64,000 nt of DNA from Acaudatibacter sp035532115 (GCA_035532115.1 DATKRO010000027.1:8823-72822); one strand, 5' to 3'. Shown: positions 31,877 to 40,388, numbered from the stretch's first letter. Notes: generated by a model not told the origin, from the sequence alone. Translations and numbers: made by a program.

Positions 31877-32695
31877 GTGCGCCTGGCTTCGAGTTCGACC
31901 GTTCTCGGCTGGCTCGCCGCGGCCGCGGTTCTCTGCGGCGGCGGGCCGGCCACGGCGAGCCCCCGCGTCTTTTCCCTCGATCAGTGCGCCGATCAATACG
32001 TCCTGGCGCTGAGCCCGAGGCCGGCGATCGCCGGTCTGTCGATGCGCGCGCGCAATGCCGACTCCGACCTGCGGGCCATGGCCCTGGGCCTGCCGCTGCG
32101 CCGCGCCACCACCGAATCGGTGCTGGCCGCGCAGCCGCAGATCGTCGTGCGCGAGTGGGGCGGCGACGCGCGGCTGGTCGCAGCGCTGCGACGGCGCCAC
32201 ATTCGCGTGGTCCAGCTCGGCGATGCGACGGACTTCGCCGGCGTGGCGGCCAACATCCGCAAGCTCGCCGCCGCCCTGGGCCAGGCGCCGGCCGGCGAGG
32301 CGCTGATCGGGCGCATGCAGCGGAAGCTGGCGGCGGCGAAGGGGGCGTGGGCGGGGGCGGGCGCGCTCTATCTGACGCCGGGCGGCGAGACGGCCGGGCG
32401 CGGCACCCTGGTGGGTGCGATCCTGGCCGCGGCGGGCCTCGCCGATCTCGCGCCGCACGCCGGCTACGCCAGCCTCTCGCTCGAGCGCCTGATCGCCGAT
32501 CCGCCCTCGGCGATGGTGCTCGGCTTCTTCCGCGACCTCGCGGCCGGCAATCAGCATTGGACCCTCGCCGGCAACGGCCGCTTCCGGGCCATCGCCAAGC
32601 GCCGCTCGATCGCCTCGCTGCCGGGCAAGCTCGTCGGCTGCCCCACCTGGTTCGCTGCCGATGCCGCCGTCGAACTGGCGCAGGCCCGGCGCTGA
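31877..32695 (+). CDS. ABC importer periplasmic binding protein (iron-chelate/B12 type)
   Basis: A 272-residue class III solute-binding protein. The N-terminus carries a signal peptide of about 27 residues ending ATA-S. FSLDQCADQYVLAL (about 32-45) starts the BtuF/FepB-like fold, and PQIVVREWGG is in the first lobe. It would bind a ferric siderophore, haem or cobalamin in the periplasm and deliver it to the FecCD-type permease encoded 6 bp downstream. There is no TonB-dependent receptor and no recognisable B12 riboswitch in the window, so the ligand stays open. Confidence 0.78.
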   Translation: MRLASSSTVLGWLAAAAVLCGGGPATASPRVFSLDQCADQYVLALSPRPAIAGLSMRARNADSDLRAMALGLPLRRATTESVLAAQPQIVVREWGGDARLVAALRRRHIRVVQLGDATDFAGVAANIRKLAAALGQAPAGEALIGRMQRKLAAAKGAWAGAGALYLTPGGETAGRGTLVGAILAAAGLADLAPHAGYASLSLERLIADPPSAMVLGFFRDLAAGNQHWTLAGNGRFRAIAKRRSIASLPGKLVGCPTWFAADAAVELAQARR

Positions 32696-32701
32696 AGCGG
32701 C

Positions 32702-33679
32702 ATGAAGCTCAACCTGCTGCTGCTTGGCCTGCTCGCCGCCGCCCTGGCGCTGTCGCTCGCCTTTGGCGAGGTCGCGCTCACCTTGGAGCAATACCGCCAG
32801 GCCGTGACCGAGCCGGGCTCGATCGGGGCGCAGATCATCTTCGGCGTGCGGGCGCCGCGCGCGGCGACGGCGGCCCTGGTGGGCGCGGCCCTCGGGCTAT
32901 CGGGGGCGGTGATGCAGGGCCTGCTGCGCAACCCGCTCGCCGACCCCGGCGTGCTCGGCGTCTCCGCCGCCGGCGGCCTCGGCGCCTCGGCGGCGATCGC
33001 CCTCGGCTTTGCCGCGAGGCCCGGCGGGCTGGAGGCGGCGGCGCTGGCCGGCGCGCTGGGCGCCGGCGCGCTGGTCGCCTACCTCGCCGGCAGGTTGCGC
33101 GAGCCGGAGACGCTGATCCTCTTCGGGGTCGCCCTGGCGGCGCTGGGGGGGGCGCTGACGGCGCTGATCCTCAATCTGTCGCCGTCGCCGGTCGCCGCGG
33201 ACGACGTGCTGAAATGGCTGCTCGGCTCGGCCGCAGATCGCGACTGGAGCGATCTGGCCCTGGCCCTCGCGCCCATGGCGCTGGGCGCAGCTCTGTGCGC
33301 CTATGCCGCCGGCGGACTGCGCATGCTGACGCTCGGCGAGGAGACTGCGGCGCTCTCGGGCCTGCCGATGGCCCGCCTCAGGGCGGCGTCGGTGGCGGGC
33401 TCGGCCCTGCTCACCGGCGCCTCGGTGGCTCTGGCCGGCGTCATCGGATTCGTGGGCTTGGCCGCGCCGCACATCGTGCGCGGCTCGGTCTCCGACGATC
33501 CGGCCCGCACCCTCGCGCCCTCGGCGATCACCGGCGCCATCCTGCTGACGCTCGCCGACCTCGCCGCCCGGATGATCCCGACCGCGGAGGAACTGAAGCT
33601 GGGAGTCGTCACCGCCCTCTTCGGCGCACCCCTCTTCGCCGTGGTGGCCTGGCGCGCGGCGCGGAGCTGGCGCGCGTGA
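32702..33679 (+). CDS. FecCD/BtuC-type ABC transporter permease
   Basis: A 325-residue inner-membrane permease with about ten helices. VRAPRAATAALVGAALGLSG, MQGLLRNPLADPGVLGVS and GFVGLAAPHIVRG are typical of the FecCD family (BtuC, FhuB, HmuU). A homodimer would form the translocation channel for the substrate delivered by the binding protein encoded just upstream. The stop overlaps the GTG of the ATPase gene (GTGA), so the three genes form one operon. Confidence 0.92.
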   Translation: MKLNLLLLGLLAAALALSLAFGEVALTLEQYRQAVTEPGSIGAQIIFGVRAPRAATAALVGAALGLSGAVMQGLLRNPLADPGVLGVSAAGGLGASAAIALGFAARPGGLEAAALAGALGAGALVAYLAGRLREPETLILFGVALAALGGALTALILNLSPSPVAADDVLKWLLGSAADRDWSDLALALAPMALGAALCAYAAGGLRMLTLGEETAALSGLPMARLRAASVAGSALLTGASVALAGVIGFVGLAAPHIVRGSVSDDPARTLAPSAITGAILLTLADLAARMIPTAEELKLGVVTALFGAPLFAVVAWRAARSWRA

Positions 33680-34437
33680 CCGCGATGCTCGAGATCGAGC
33701 GCCTGGGGGTGGCGCACGGCCGCCGCACGGTGCTGGCGGACGTGACGCTCGCCGTCGCGCCGGGCGAGATCCTGGGGCTGGTGGGACCGAACGGGGCCGG
33801 CAAGACGACGCTTGTCCGCGCCGCGCTCGGATTGCAGAGAATCGCGGCGGGCGAGGTCAAACTGGGCGGGCGAAGGCTGGCGGACCTCGGCGAGGCGGCG
33901 CGGGCGGCGATCGCCGGCTATCTGCCTCAGGAGCGCCGCGTCGCCTGGAACATGCCGGCCTGGCGCATCGCCGCGCTCGGGGCCGCCAATCGCGCGCCCG
34001 CCCAGGCGCACGCCATCGCCCTGGCCTGCCTGGCCGAGCTGGAGATGGCCGCTCTGGCCGATCGCGGCGTGCTCGACATGTCCGGCGGCGAGCGCGCCCG
34101 GGTGCTGCTGGCGCGGCTGCTGGCGAGCGCCGCGCCGCTGCTGATCGCCGACGAGCCGGCCGCCGGACTCGATCCGGACGCCCAGCTTCTGGTTCTGGAG
34201 CGGCTGCGCGAGCGCGCGGCGCGCGGCGCGGCGGTGGTCGTCACCCTGCACGACCTGACCCTCGCCGCCCGAGCCTGCGACCGCCTGGCGGTGCTCCACC
34301 ACGGCCGCCTGTGCGCCCTCGGGCCCGCGGCCGAGGCGCTGGCGCCCGCGGTGCTTGCCGATGTGTTCGGCCTCGACGGCGAGCTGGTCGACGCCCCCGC
34401 CGGCGCGGTCCTGGCGGTCCGCCGCCGGGCGACCTAG
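33676..34437 (+). CDS. ABC transporter ATPase (FecE/BtuD/HmuV-like)
   Basis: A 253-residue ATPase subunit. Walker A is GPNGAGKTT, the Q-loop lies in YLPQERRV, the signature is MSGGERARV (rather than LSGGQ), Walker B ends in LLIADEPAAGLD and the switch His is in VTLHDLTLAARAC. It powers import through the FecCD-type permease. GTG 33676 overlaps the permease stop; an ATG at 33685 is an alternative start. The gene ends the operon; a fragment of the dispersed repeat follows. Confidence 0.92.
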   Translation: MTAMLEIERLGVAHGRRTVLADVTLAVAPGEILGLVGPNGAGKTTLVRAALGLQRIAAGEVKLGGRRLADLGEAARAAIAGYLPQERRVAWNMPAWRIAALGAANRAPAQAHAIALACLAELEMAALADRGVLDMSGGERARVLLARLLASAAPLLIADEPAAGLDPDAQLLVLERLRERAARGAAVVVTLHDLTLAARACDRLAVLHHGRLCALGPAAEALAPAVLADVFGLDGELVDAPAGAVLAVRRRAT

Positions 34438-34438
34438 A

Positions 34439-34454
34439 GCGCTCCAGCGTTTTG
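34439..34454. repeat. Fragment of the dispersed repeat, copy C
   Basis: Sixteen bases (GCGCTCCAGCGTTTTG) match the inverted start of copy A at about 29095-29110. It lies just after the ABC ATPase stop, in the gap before the convergent lytic transglycosylase gene. No pairing arm is seen, so it appears to be a partial copy. Confidence 0.5.
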
Positions 34455-34479
34455 ACTCGCCGCCAGGCCGCGGCGCGCC

Positions 34480-36585
34480 TCAGGGCGTCGGGGTCGCCGG
34501 CGTGCTGGCCGGCTGCAGAACCGGCGTGGCCGCGGCATAGCCGTAGGCGCCGCGCTTCAGATCCTGGGCGAGGGTGAGGGGCGCGGAGCCGCCGCCGAGG
34601 CGGGCGCGATAGACCTGCATCGCCTCCAGCACCCGCATCACGTAGTTGCGCGTCTCCGGGAACGGGATGCATTCGATGAAATCGGCGGGATCGGTTCCGG
34701 CCGAACGCGGATCGCCGCAGAAGCTGGTCCACTGCAGCGGCCGCCCCGGGCCGGCGTTGTAGGCGGCCGCGGCCATCACGTAGGAGCCGCCGAACTGGTC
34801 CACCAGCAGGCCGAGATAGGCCGAGCCGAGCTGCATGTTGAAGTCGGCGTCCTCCAGACGGTCCCGCTCGTACGAATACCCCAGCTTGCGGGCCAGCACC
34901 TCGGCCGTCCCCGGCATCAGCTGCATCATGCCCAGGGCCCCGGCCGCAGAGCGGATGTGCGGATCGAAGCCGCTCTCCTGACGGATGACGCCAAGCACGA
35001 AGGCGGTCTCGGGCGCGCCGGAGACCTGCGGCATCGTCCTCAACGGATAGCCGCGGTCAGGCAGGATCAGGTCGTGCTGGGCGGCGATGCGGACCACCCG
35101 CATGGCGAGCGCCTGATCGCCGTAGCCGCTCGCCAGGTCGACCAGTTCGGCCGCCTGGGTGGCGTCGGGCAAGGTGGTGGCGAGGCCGGCGACGAAGCGG
35201 CCGAACACCTCCTTGGCCCCGATGCCGGCGAGCATTCTGGCGGCCCGCACCGGCTCGCGCGCCTCGAAGCGGGTCCGGTCCGCAAGGGTGATCGTGGGAT
35301 CGCGGCCGAGCACCAGCCGCGCCACGCCCGCCTTCGCCGCGGCGAGCTGGCCATAGAAGGTGGTCGGGTAGCGGGCCGCCTCGGCATAGAAGACCTGGGC
35401 GTTGAGCTGGTCGCCTTCGGCTTCCAGCGCCCGGCCGCGCCAGTAGAGCGCGCGCGCCTTGGTGATCGGGGAGGTCCCGATGGCCTCGACCCTGGCGAAG
35501 TGCCGGTCGGCGAGGCTGGGGTCGTCGAGCCGGGTCAGAGCCAGCCAGCCGGCGTAGAACTCGGCCTCCGCCCCGTCCTCGCCCGAGCCGACACCGCTGT
35601 CGGCCGCGGCCCGATAGGCGCCGCGCGCATCGCCCGCCTCCAGGGCCGACACCACCAGCGGCCGCCGCAGCTTCCACATCCGGCTCTGCGATTCGCCGTC
35701 CGGAAGCGGTGTGGCGAGCGCCGGAAGCAGGGCCAGGGCGTCGGCGTCGTCGCCGCGGCGCGCGAAGCTCGCGGCGCGCTCGTACTCGAGGCCAGGGTCG
35801 TCCTGAAGCGCCGGCGGCAGGGCCGCGATCAAGCCGTCGGCGTCCGACGCGCCCGAACGCACGGCCATGCGCGCAAGCGCCAGGGCCTGCTGGTCGGGGG
35901 GGAGCAGCGCCAGCATGTCGTGCGCCGCCGGCCCCTGGTCGCCATAGAGCAGCATCTCCTCGCGCGCGGCGTGATCGGATTGGCCGAGGAGGTCGCCGAA
36001 GCGGGCCAGCATCTGCTGCTGCGCAGCGGCCTCGAAGGGCTGGGTGCGCCAGACGCGGCGAATCAGCGCGCGCGCCTTGGGCGTCTGGCCGGTGCTCTCG
36101 TAGGCCGAGGCCAGGGCCATCGCGCCTTGCGCGGTCGTCGGCTCGGCGCCGGCGAACCAGGCGATCACGTTCTGGGGCGAGAGGCCGCCGCCCTCGATCA
36201 CCTTCTCGGCGGCCGATTCGCGGCGGGCCGCGTCGGGCCAACCGGCGAGGCTGCGGCGCGCGCCGTCGAGTTCGGCGAAGCTCATGGCGTCGGGGTCGGC
36301 ATCGACGAGCGCCCAAAGCGCAATCTTGCGCGCCAGGGGATCGGAGATGGCGAGCATGAGTTCGCGCACCTTGGCCGAATCACCGGCCCGCGCGGCTTCC
36401 AGCGCCTCGTCGAGCGCCTGGGCGTCCGAATCGGCGAGCGCGGCGGGAGAAGCAGCGGCCGGCGCTTGAAGCGGCGCAGGAGCGACCGGCGCGCCCCTCG
36501 ACAATCCCTGCGCCAGGGCGACGCCGCCGCCCACGGCGAGGGCGCAAGCCGTGGCGACGAGGGCGCGGCGCAGGTCGAGACTCAC
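34480..36585 (-). CDS. Soluble lytic murein transglycosylase (Slt70-like)
   Basis: A 701-residue periplasmic enzyme with an N-terminal signal peptide (about residues 1-26, ending ALAQ). A long helical superhelical region (about 50-500) resembles the Slt70 ring. The catalytic SLT domain is at about 520-660: GVIRQESGFDPHIRSAAGAL with the catalytic Glu in QESGF, then GMMQLMPGTAE and AAAYNAGPGRP. It cleaves peptidoglycan glycan strands to 1,6-anhydro products during growth and turnover. The C-terminus ends in a Pro/Thr-rich tail. The gene is divergent from dapA. Confidence 0.92.
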   Translation of the reverse strand: MSLDLRRALVATACALAVGGGVALAQGLSRGAPVAPAPLQAPAAASPAALADSDAQALDEALEAARAGDSAKVRELMLAISDPLARKIALWALVDADPDAMSFAELDGARRSLAGWPDAARRESAAEKVIEGGGLSPQNVIAWFAGAEPTTAQGAMALASAYESTGQTPKARALIRRVWRTQPFEAAAQQQMLARFGDLLGQSDHAAREEMLLYGDQGPAAHDMLALLPPDQQALALARMAVRSGASDADGLIAALPPALQDDPGLEYERAASFARRGDDADALALLPALATPLPDGESQSRMWKLRRPLVVSALEAGDARGAYRAAADSGVGSGEDGAEAEFYAGWLALTRLDDPSLADRHFARVEAIGTSPITKARALYWRGRALEAEGDQLNAQVFYAEAARYPTTFYGQLAAAKAGVARLVLGRDPTITLADRTRFEAREPVRAARMLAGIGAKEVFGRFVAGLATTLPDATQAAELVDLASGYGDQALAMRVVRIAAQHDLILPDRGYPLRTMPQVSGAPETAFVLGVIRQESGFDPHIRSAAGALGMMQLMPGTAEVLARKLGYSYERDRLEDADFNMQLGSAYLGLLVDQFGGSYVMAAAAYNAGPGRPLQWTSFCGDPRSAGTDPADFIECIPFPETRNYVMRVLEAMQVYRARLGGGSAPLTLAQDLKRGAYGYAAATPVLQPASTPATPTP

Positions 36586-36718
36586 GCGGGGTACGGACCT
36601 CCCGGCCGATATCCATCATCGAAGCGGCTGTTGCAGGCGCGCGCCCCGCCGACATATGTTCGAGAAGCTCCATACAGCTGGGTTAACGCCCGGTGAAATC
36701 ACGGCTTCTTGCGTTGCC

Positions 36719-37603
36719 ATGGCCCGACCTTCGTTCCGAGGCGTCTTCACCGCGCTGGTGACGCCCTTTCGCGCCGGCGCGCTGGACGAGACGGCGTTCC
36801 GCACCCTGGTGCAGCGTCAGATCGACGCCGGCGTCCACGGCCTCGTGCCGGTGGGCACGACCGGCGAGACCGCGACCTTGAGCCACCGCGAGCATCGCCG
36901 CGTGGTCGAGCTCTGCGTCGAGGTGGCTGGCGACCGCGTGCCGGTGATCGCCGGCGCCGGGTCCAACGCCACCGCTGAAGCCATCGAACTGGCGGGCCAC
37001 GCCAGGGAGGTCGGCGCCGCCGCCGCGCTGATCGTCACCCCCTATTACAATCGCCCCAGCCAGGAGGGGCTCTATCGCCACTATGCCGCGATCAACGATG
37101 CGGTCGAGCTGCCGGTGCTGGTCTACAACGTGCCGTCCCGCACCGGCGTGGACATCTCCAACGACACCCTGCAGCGGCTTTCGGCCCTGCCCAACATCGC
37201 CGGCGTCAAGGACGCCACGGGCGATCTGGGGCGCGCCAGCCTGCAGCGGCTGACCTGCGGTGCAGACTGGGTGATGCTGTCGGGCGACGATCCATCGGCG
37301 CTCGGCTACATGGCGCATGGCGGCCACGGCTGCATCTCGGTGACCGCCAACGTCGCGCCTGGCCAGTGCGCCGCCTTCTACCGCGCCGCGCTGGACGGCG
37401 ACTGGAAGGCGGCGCTGGCGTGGCAGGACCGGCTCGCGCGCCTCCACAAGGGGCTGTTTCTCGACGCCTCGCCCGCACCGACCAAGTTCGCTCTGGCCCG
37501 CCTGGGGTTGATCCTGGAGGAGGCGCGCCTGCCGATCGCGCCGTGCGAGGACGCGGTGAAGCCGGCGATCATCGAGGCCATGCGCGAGGCCGGCGTCCTC
37601 TGA
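36719..37603 (+). CDS. dapA: 4-hydroxy-tetrahydrodipicolinate synthase
   Basis: A 294-residue TIM-barrel enzyme of the lysine/diaminopimelate pathway, condensing pyruvate with aspartate semialdehyde in the cytoplasm. Catalytic features are visible: GTTGETATLS with the Thr pair, YNVPSRTGVD with the Tyr and Arg, and GVKDATGDLGR with the Schiff-base Lys. ATG 36719 gives the standard length. Its stop overlaps the smpB ATG (TGATG), so the pair is translationally coupled. DapA followed by smpB is a familiar order in Caulobacter relatives. Confidence 0.95.
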   Translation: MARPSFRGVFTALVTPFRAGALDETAFRTLVQRQIDAGVHGLVPVGTTGETATLSHREHRRVVELCVEVAGDRVPVIAGAGSNATAEAIELAGHAREVGAAAALIVTPYYNRPSQEGLYRHYAAINDAVELPVLVYNVPSRTGVDISNDTLQRLSALPNIAGVKDATGDLGRASLQRLTCGADWVMLSGDDPSALGYMAHGGHGCISVTANVAPGQCAAFYRAALDGDWKAALAWQDRLARLHKGLFLDASPAPTKFALARLGLILEEARLPIAPCEDAVKPAIIEAMREAGVL

Positions 37604-38055
37604 TGTCGAAACTGATCGCGGAGAACCGCCGCGCCCGCTTCGATTACTTCCTCGAGGAAAGGCTCGAGGCCGGGTTGGCGCTCACCGGCAGCGAGGTCAA
37701 GGCGCTGCGCCTGGGCCGGGCCAATATCGCCGAATCCTACGCCGCCGTGGCCGGCCGCGAGATCTCGCTCGTCAACGCCCACATCCCCGAATACGGGCCC
37801 GCCAACCGCTTCAACCACGAACCGCGGCGCGCCCGCCGCCTGCTGCTGCATCGCCGCGAACTCGACAAGCTGATCGGTTCGGTCCAGCGCGAGGGCCGCA
37901 CGCTGATCCCGACGCGGCTCTATTTCAACGACCGCGGCCTGGTGAAGCTGGAACTGGCGCTCGCCAAGGGCAAGAAGGCGCACGACAAGCGCGCCACCGA
38001 GCAGGAGCGCGACTGGAAGCGCGAGCAGGGCCGGCTGATGCGCGACCGTGGCTGA
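37603..38055 (+). CDS. smpB: SsrA-binding protein SmpB
   Basis: A 150-residue RNA-binding protein that delivers tmRNA to stalled ribosomes in trans-translation. Family motifs are complete: AENRRARFDYFLEER, LTGSEVKALRLGRANIAESY, ELDKLIGSVQREGRTLIPTR and the basic C-terminal tail GKKAHDKRATEQERDWKREQ. It shares one base with the end of dapA and ends 2 bp before the convergent uracil-DNA glycosylase gene. The ssrA gene itself is not in the window. Confidence 0.96.
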   Translation: MSKLIAENRRARFDYFLEERLEAGLALTGSEVKALRLGRANIAESYAAVAGREISLVNAHIPEYGPANRFNHEPRRARRLLLHRRELDKLIGSVQREGRTLIPTRLYFNDRGLVKLELALAKGKKAHDKRATEQERDWKREQGRLMRDRG

Positions 38056-38057
38056 AA

Positions 38058-38702
38058 TCAGCGCAACCGCGCCCGCACCGCCTCGAAGACCGCCTCGAAC
38101 ATCGCCGGCGTGAGGCGCCCCGTGTTGGTGTTCAGCCGCGAGCAGTGATAGCTGTTGATGAGCAGGTAGCCGCCGGCTTCGGTGCGCGCGCCGTGGCCGG
38201 CGGCGCCAGCCGAAGCCCGGAGGCCGAGGCCCTTCAGCACGTTGCGGCGGGCGACGTCGCCCAGGCTCACGATCACCTGCAGATTCGACAGGGCGGCGAT
38301 GCGCGCGGCCAGGAACGGGCGGCAGGCGGTCTCCTCGGCGGTCTCGGGCCGGTTGCCGGGTGGGGCGCAGCGGACCGCGTTGGTGATCATGCAGTCGACC
38401 AGTTCCAGCCCATCGTCGGCGCGCGCCTCGTAGCGGCCGCGGGCGAACCCGGCCTTGACCAGGGTGGCATAGAGCAGCACCCCGGCATGATCGCCGGTGA
38501 AGGGACGGCCGGTGCGGTTGGCGCCGGCGCGTCCGGGCGCGAGGCCGACGATCAGGAGCCGCGCCGCCGGGTCGCCGAACGAGGGCGCCGGGCCGTTCCA
38601 CCAGTCGGGATGGGCGTCGCGGTTCGCCTGGCGATAGCGCACCAGGCGTGGGCAGAGCGGGCAGTCGCGCCGCGGTTCGGCCTCAGCCTCGATCTTCGGC
38701 AT
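38058..38702 (-). CDS. Uracil-DNA glycosylase, family 5 (UDGb)
   Basis: A 214-residue base-excision repair enzyme. Two early cysteines in CPLC and later Cys residues are positioned for the 4Fe-4S cluster. Motif A is GLAPGRAGANRTGRPFTGD, where family 5 lacks the usual polar catalytic residue, and motif B is NSYHCSRLNTNTGRLTP. These enzymes remove uracil, hypoxanthine and related bases. ATG 38702 is chosen for normal length; it overlaps the end of the NYN gene by 20 bp, so the two are probably an operon. Confidence 0.9.
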   Translation of the reverse strand: MPKIEAEAEPRRDCPLCPRLVRYRQANRDAHPDWWNGPAPSFGDPAARLLIVGLAPGRAGANRTGRPFTGDHAGVLLYATLVKAGFARGRYEARADDGLELVDCMITNAVRCAPPGNRPETAEETACRPFLAARIAALSNLQVIVSLGDVARRNVLKGLGLRASAGAAGHGARTEAGGYLLINSYHCSRLNTNTGRLTPAMFEAVFEAVRARLR

Positions 38703-39297
38703 CCGCGGGATGGATCGAACGCGCGGCGCGCGCCTCGGCCTTGGCTTCCTGGATGATGCGGGGCAGGCGCGCCGGGCGGCCAATCAGGTCGGAAAGGTCG
38801 GCGAGATCGACGAAGGCGTCGGCCTGGCGGCGCAGATCGTCCGACGCCATCGGCGGCTGCGACTTCACCGTGGAGACGACGGTCACCCGGACTCCCTTGC
38901 GCTGCACCGCTTCCACGAGGCGGCGGAAGTCGCCGTCGCCGGAGAACAGCACCACGTGGTCGATGCGCTCGGCGAGCTCCAGCATGTCGACCGCCAGTTC
39001 GACGTCCATGTCGCCGCGCCAGCGCTTGCGCCCCTGGGCGTCGGTATATTCCCGCGCCGTCTTGGTGATCAGGGTGAAGCCGTTGTAGTCGAGCCAGTCC
39101 ACCAGCGGCCGGATCGGCGAATAGTCCTGCTCCTCCACCAGGGCGGTGTAATAATAGGCGCGCACCAGGACGCCGCGGGCGCGGAACTCCTCCAGCAGGC
39201 GCTTGTAGTCGACGTCGAAGCCGAGGCCCTTGGCGGAAGAGTAGAGATTGGCCCCGTCGATGAAGAGGGCGAGGCGGTCGGTGGGATAGAAGGTCAT
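38683..39297 (-). CDS. NYN-domain (LabA/DUF88) putative ribonuclease
   Basis: A 204-residue protein with a PIN-like NYN domain. The acidic metal-binding residues are in LALFIDGANLYSSAKGLG (first Asp), RGDMDVELAVDML and VVLFSGDGDFRRLVEAV (SGDGDF), the typical four-Asp arrangement of LabA/DUF88 proteins, which are thought to be RNases. It has a basic tail after residue 175. ATG 39297 is adjacent to, and shares one base with, the TTG of the divergent folK gene. The gene overlaps the downstream UDGb gene by 20 bp. Confidence 0.85.
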   Translation of the reverse strand: MTFYPTDRLALFIDGANLYSSAKGLGFDVDYKRLLEEFRARGVLVRAYYYTALVEEQDYSPIRPLVDWLDYNGFTLITKTAREYTDAQGRKRWRGDMDVELAVDMLELAERIDHVVLFSGDGDFRRLVEAVQRKGVRVTVVSTVKSQPPMASDDLRRQADAFVDLADLSDLIGRPARLPRIIQEAKAEARAARSIHPADAEDRG

Positions 39298-39839
39298 TGG
39301 TTGCGTCCGTTCCGGATAGTCGCTCCGCCCCCCAGGACGAGGCCGTCGTCCTCGCGCTCGGCGGCAATCTGGCCGGGGATTATCCCAGCCTCGAAGCGCT
39401 CTTGGAAGCGGCCCTTTCGGCCTTGCCGCGCGCCGGCCTGCGCATCGTCCGGCGGTCGAGCTGGTGGCGCTCCGCCGCCTGGCCCGACCCAAACAGTCCT
39501 CCGTATCGCAACGGCGTCGTGCTTGTCGAGACGAGCCTTGCTCCGCGCGCCGTGCTGGAGGCCGTCCTCGCCATCGAAACGCGCTTTGGCCGCCGCCGGT
39601 CCGAACCCAACGCCGCGCGCACCCTCGACATCGACCTCGTCGCCTATGGCCGGCGCGTCATCGACGAGCCGGGCCTGAAGGCGCCGCATCCGCGGGCGCA
39701 CGAGCGCCGCTTCGTCATGGGCCCACTGGCCGAGATCGCGCCGCAGTGGCGCCATCCCGTGCTGGGCAAGACGGCCACGGAGCTGGCGGAGGCCGCGCCA
39801 ATCGGCCGCGACGCGGCGCCGGTTGCGCGGCGCCCGTGA
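39297..39839 (+). CDS. folK: 2-amino-4-hydroxy-6-hydroxymethyldihydropteridine pyrophosphokinase
   Basis: A 180-residue folate-pathway kinase (HPPK) that pyrophosphorylates hydroxymethyl-dihydropterin. Conserved stretches are LALGGNLAGDYPSLEALLEA, PYRNGVVLVET, RTLDIDLVAYG with the metal-binding Asp pair, and HPRAHERRFVMGPLAEIAP. No ATG or GTG occurs before the conserved domain, and an in-frame TGA lies at 39261-39263, so TTG 39297 is the best start. That codon shares its first base with the divergent NYN start codon. Confidence 0.9.
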   Translation: MVASVPDSRSAPQDEAVVLALGGNLAGDYPSLEALLEAALSALPRAGLRIVRRSSWWRSAAWPDPNSPPYRNGVVLVETSLAPRAVLEAVLAIETRFGRRRSEPNAARTLDIDLVAYGRRVIDEPGLKAPHPRAHERRFVMGPLAEIAPQWRHPVLGKTATELAEAAPIGRDAAPVARRP

Positions 39840-39850
39840 GCATCGTCGGG

Positions 39851-39880
39851 CCTCAGGCGCATGTCGAGCCTCAGGCGCAT
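39851..39880. repeat. Short tandem direct repeat CCTCAGGCGCAT
   Basis: CCTCAGGCGCAT occurs at 39851-39862 and again at 39869-39880, separated by 6 bp, in the gap between folK and the vapBC remnant. Each begins near a GG/AG context and neither fits a known operator. It may be a duplication scar. Confidence 0.45.
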
Positions 39881-39898
39881 TGCGGAGCTGATCAGTTG

Positions 39899-39926
39899 TT
39901 CCTGCTCTTACAAGTAGGAGTAGGAA
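39899..39926. promoter_or_regulatory. Inverted repeat upstream of the vapBC remnant
   Basis: TTCCTGCTC (39899-39907) and GAGTAGGAA (39918-39926) pair at 8 of 9 positions around a 10-bp spacer, ending 9 bp before ATG 39936. VapB/AbrB-type antitoxins typically bind such repeats over their own promoter. The right arm also holds the AGGAG-like text near the start codon. Confidence 0.55.
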
Positions 39927-39935
39927 ACGTCGATC

Positions 39936-40388
39936 ATGCGAATCACGTCCAAAGGGCAGGCGACGATCCCGGCGGAAATCCGCGAGAAGGCCGGGCTGTT
40001 TCCGGATACGGAAGTGGAGTTCCGGTTCGACGGCAAGACCGTGAGCCTCGTCGCGGTAGCGGGCGGCAGGCGGCCTAGTCGCGGCGCCCGCCTGGTGATC
40101 AACCCCGTCGTTTACGCAGGGTATCGGTGCGGTTCTCCCGGATCGAGGATGTCGAAGCGGCGCTCCCGCCGGATCTCTTCGCGCGAGAGCCGATCCCTTT
40201 TCGAGGCGGCGTTCCTCGCCGGGAAGTCCTTCCAGGTCTACCGCAGCCGCGGCGGACAGAGGCGCTCGCCGCTTCCCGATCTCTTCACCGGCGCGCACGC
40301 CGTGATCGCCGGGTACGAACTGCTCACGCGAGACGCCGGGCGCTATCGCAGCTATTATCCAGGACTGGCGCTGATCGCGCCTGATTGA
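39936..40388 (+). pseudogene. Collapsed vapBC locus: AbrB-type antitoxin fused to a frameshifted VapC remnant
   Basis: The 150-codon frame starts as a VapB antitoxin: MRITSKGQATIPAEIREKAG is a swapped-hairpin AbrB domain, followed by GGRRPSRGARLV. The usual VapB C-terminus is then missing and the text jumps into the middle of a VapC PIN toxin (INPVVYA). VapC sequence continues in a second frame as RFSRIEDVEAALPPDLFA from about 40128 to 40200, then returns to the first frame as FEAAFLAGKSFQVYRSRGG to LTRDAGRYRSYYPGL. The first catalytic Asp of the PIN domain is lost. I infer an internal deletion plus two indels, one in a T-run near 40196-40200. Confidence 0.75.
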
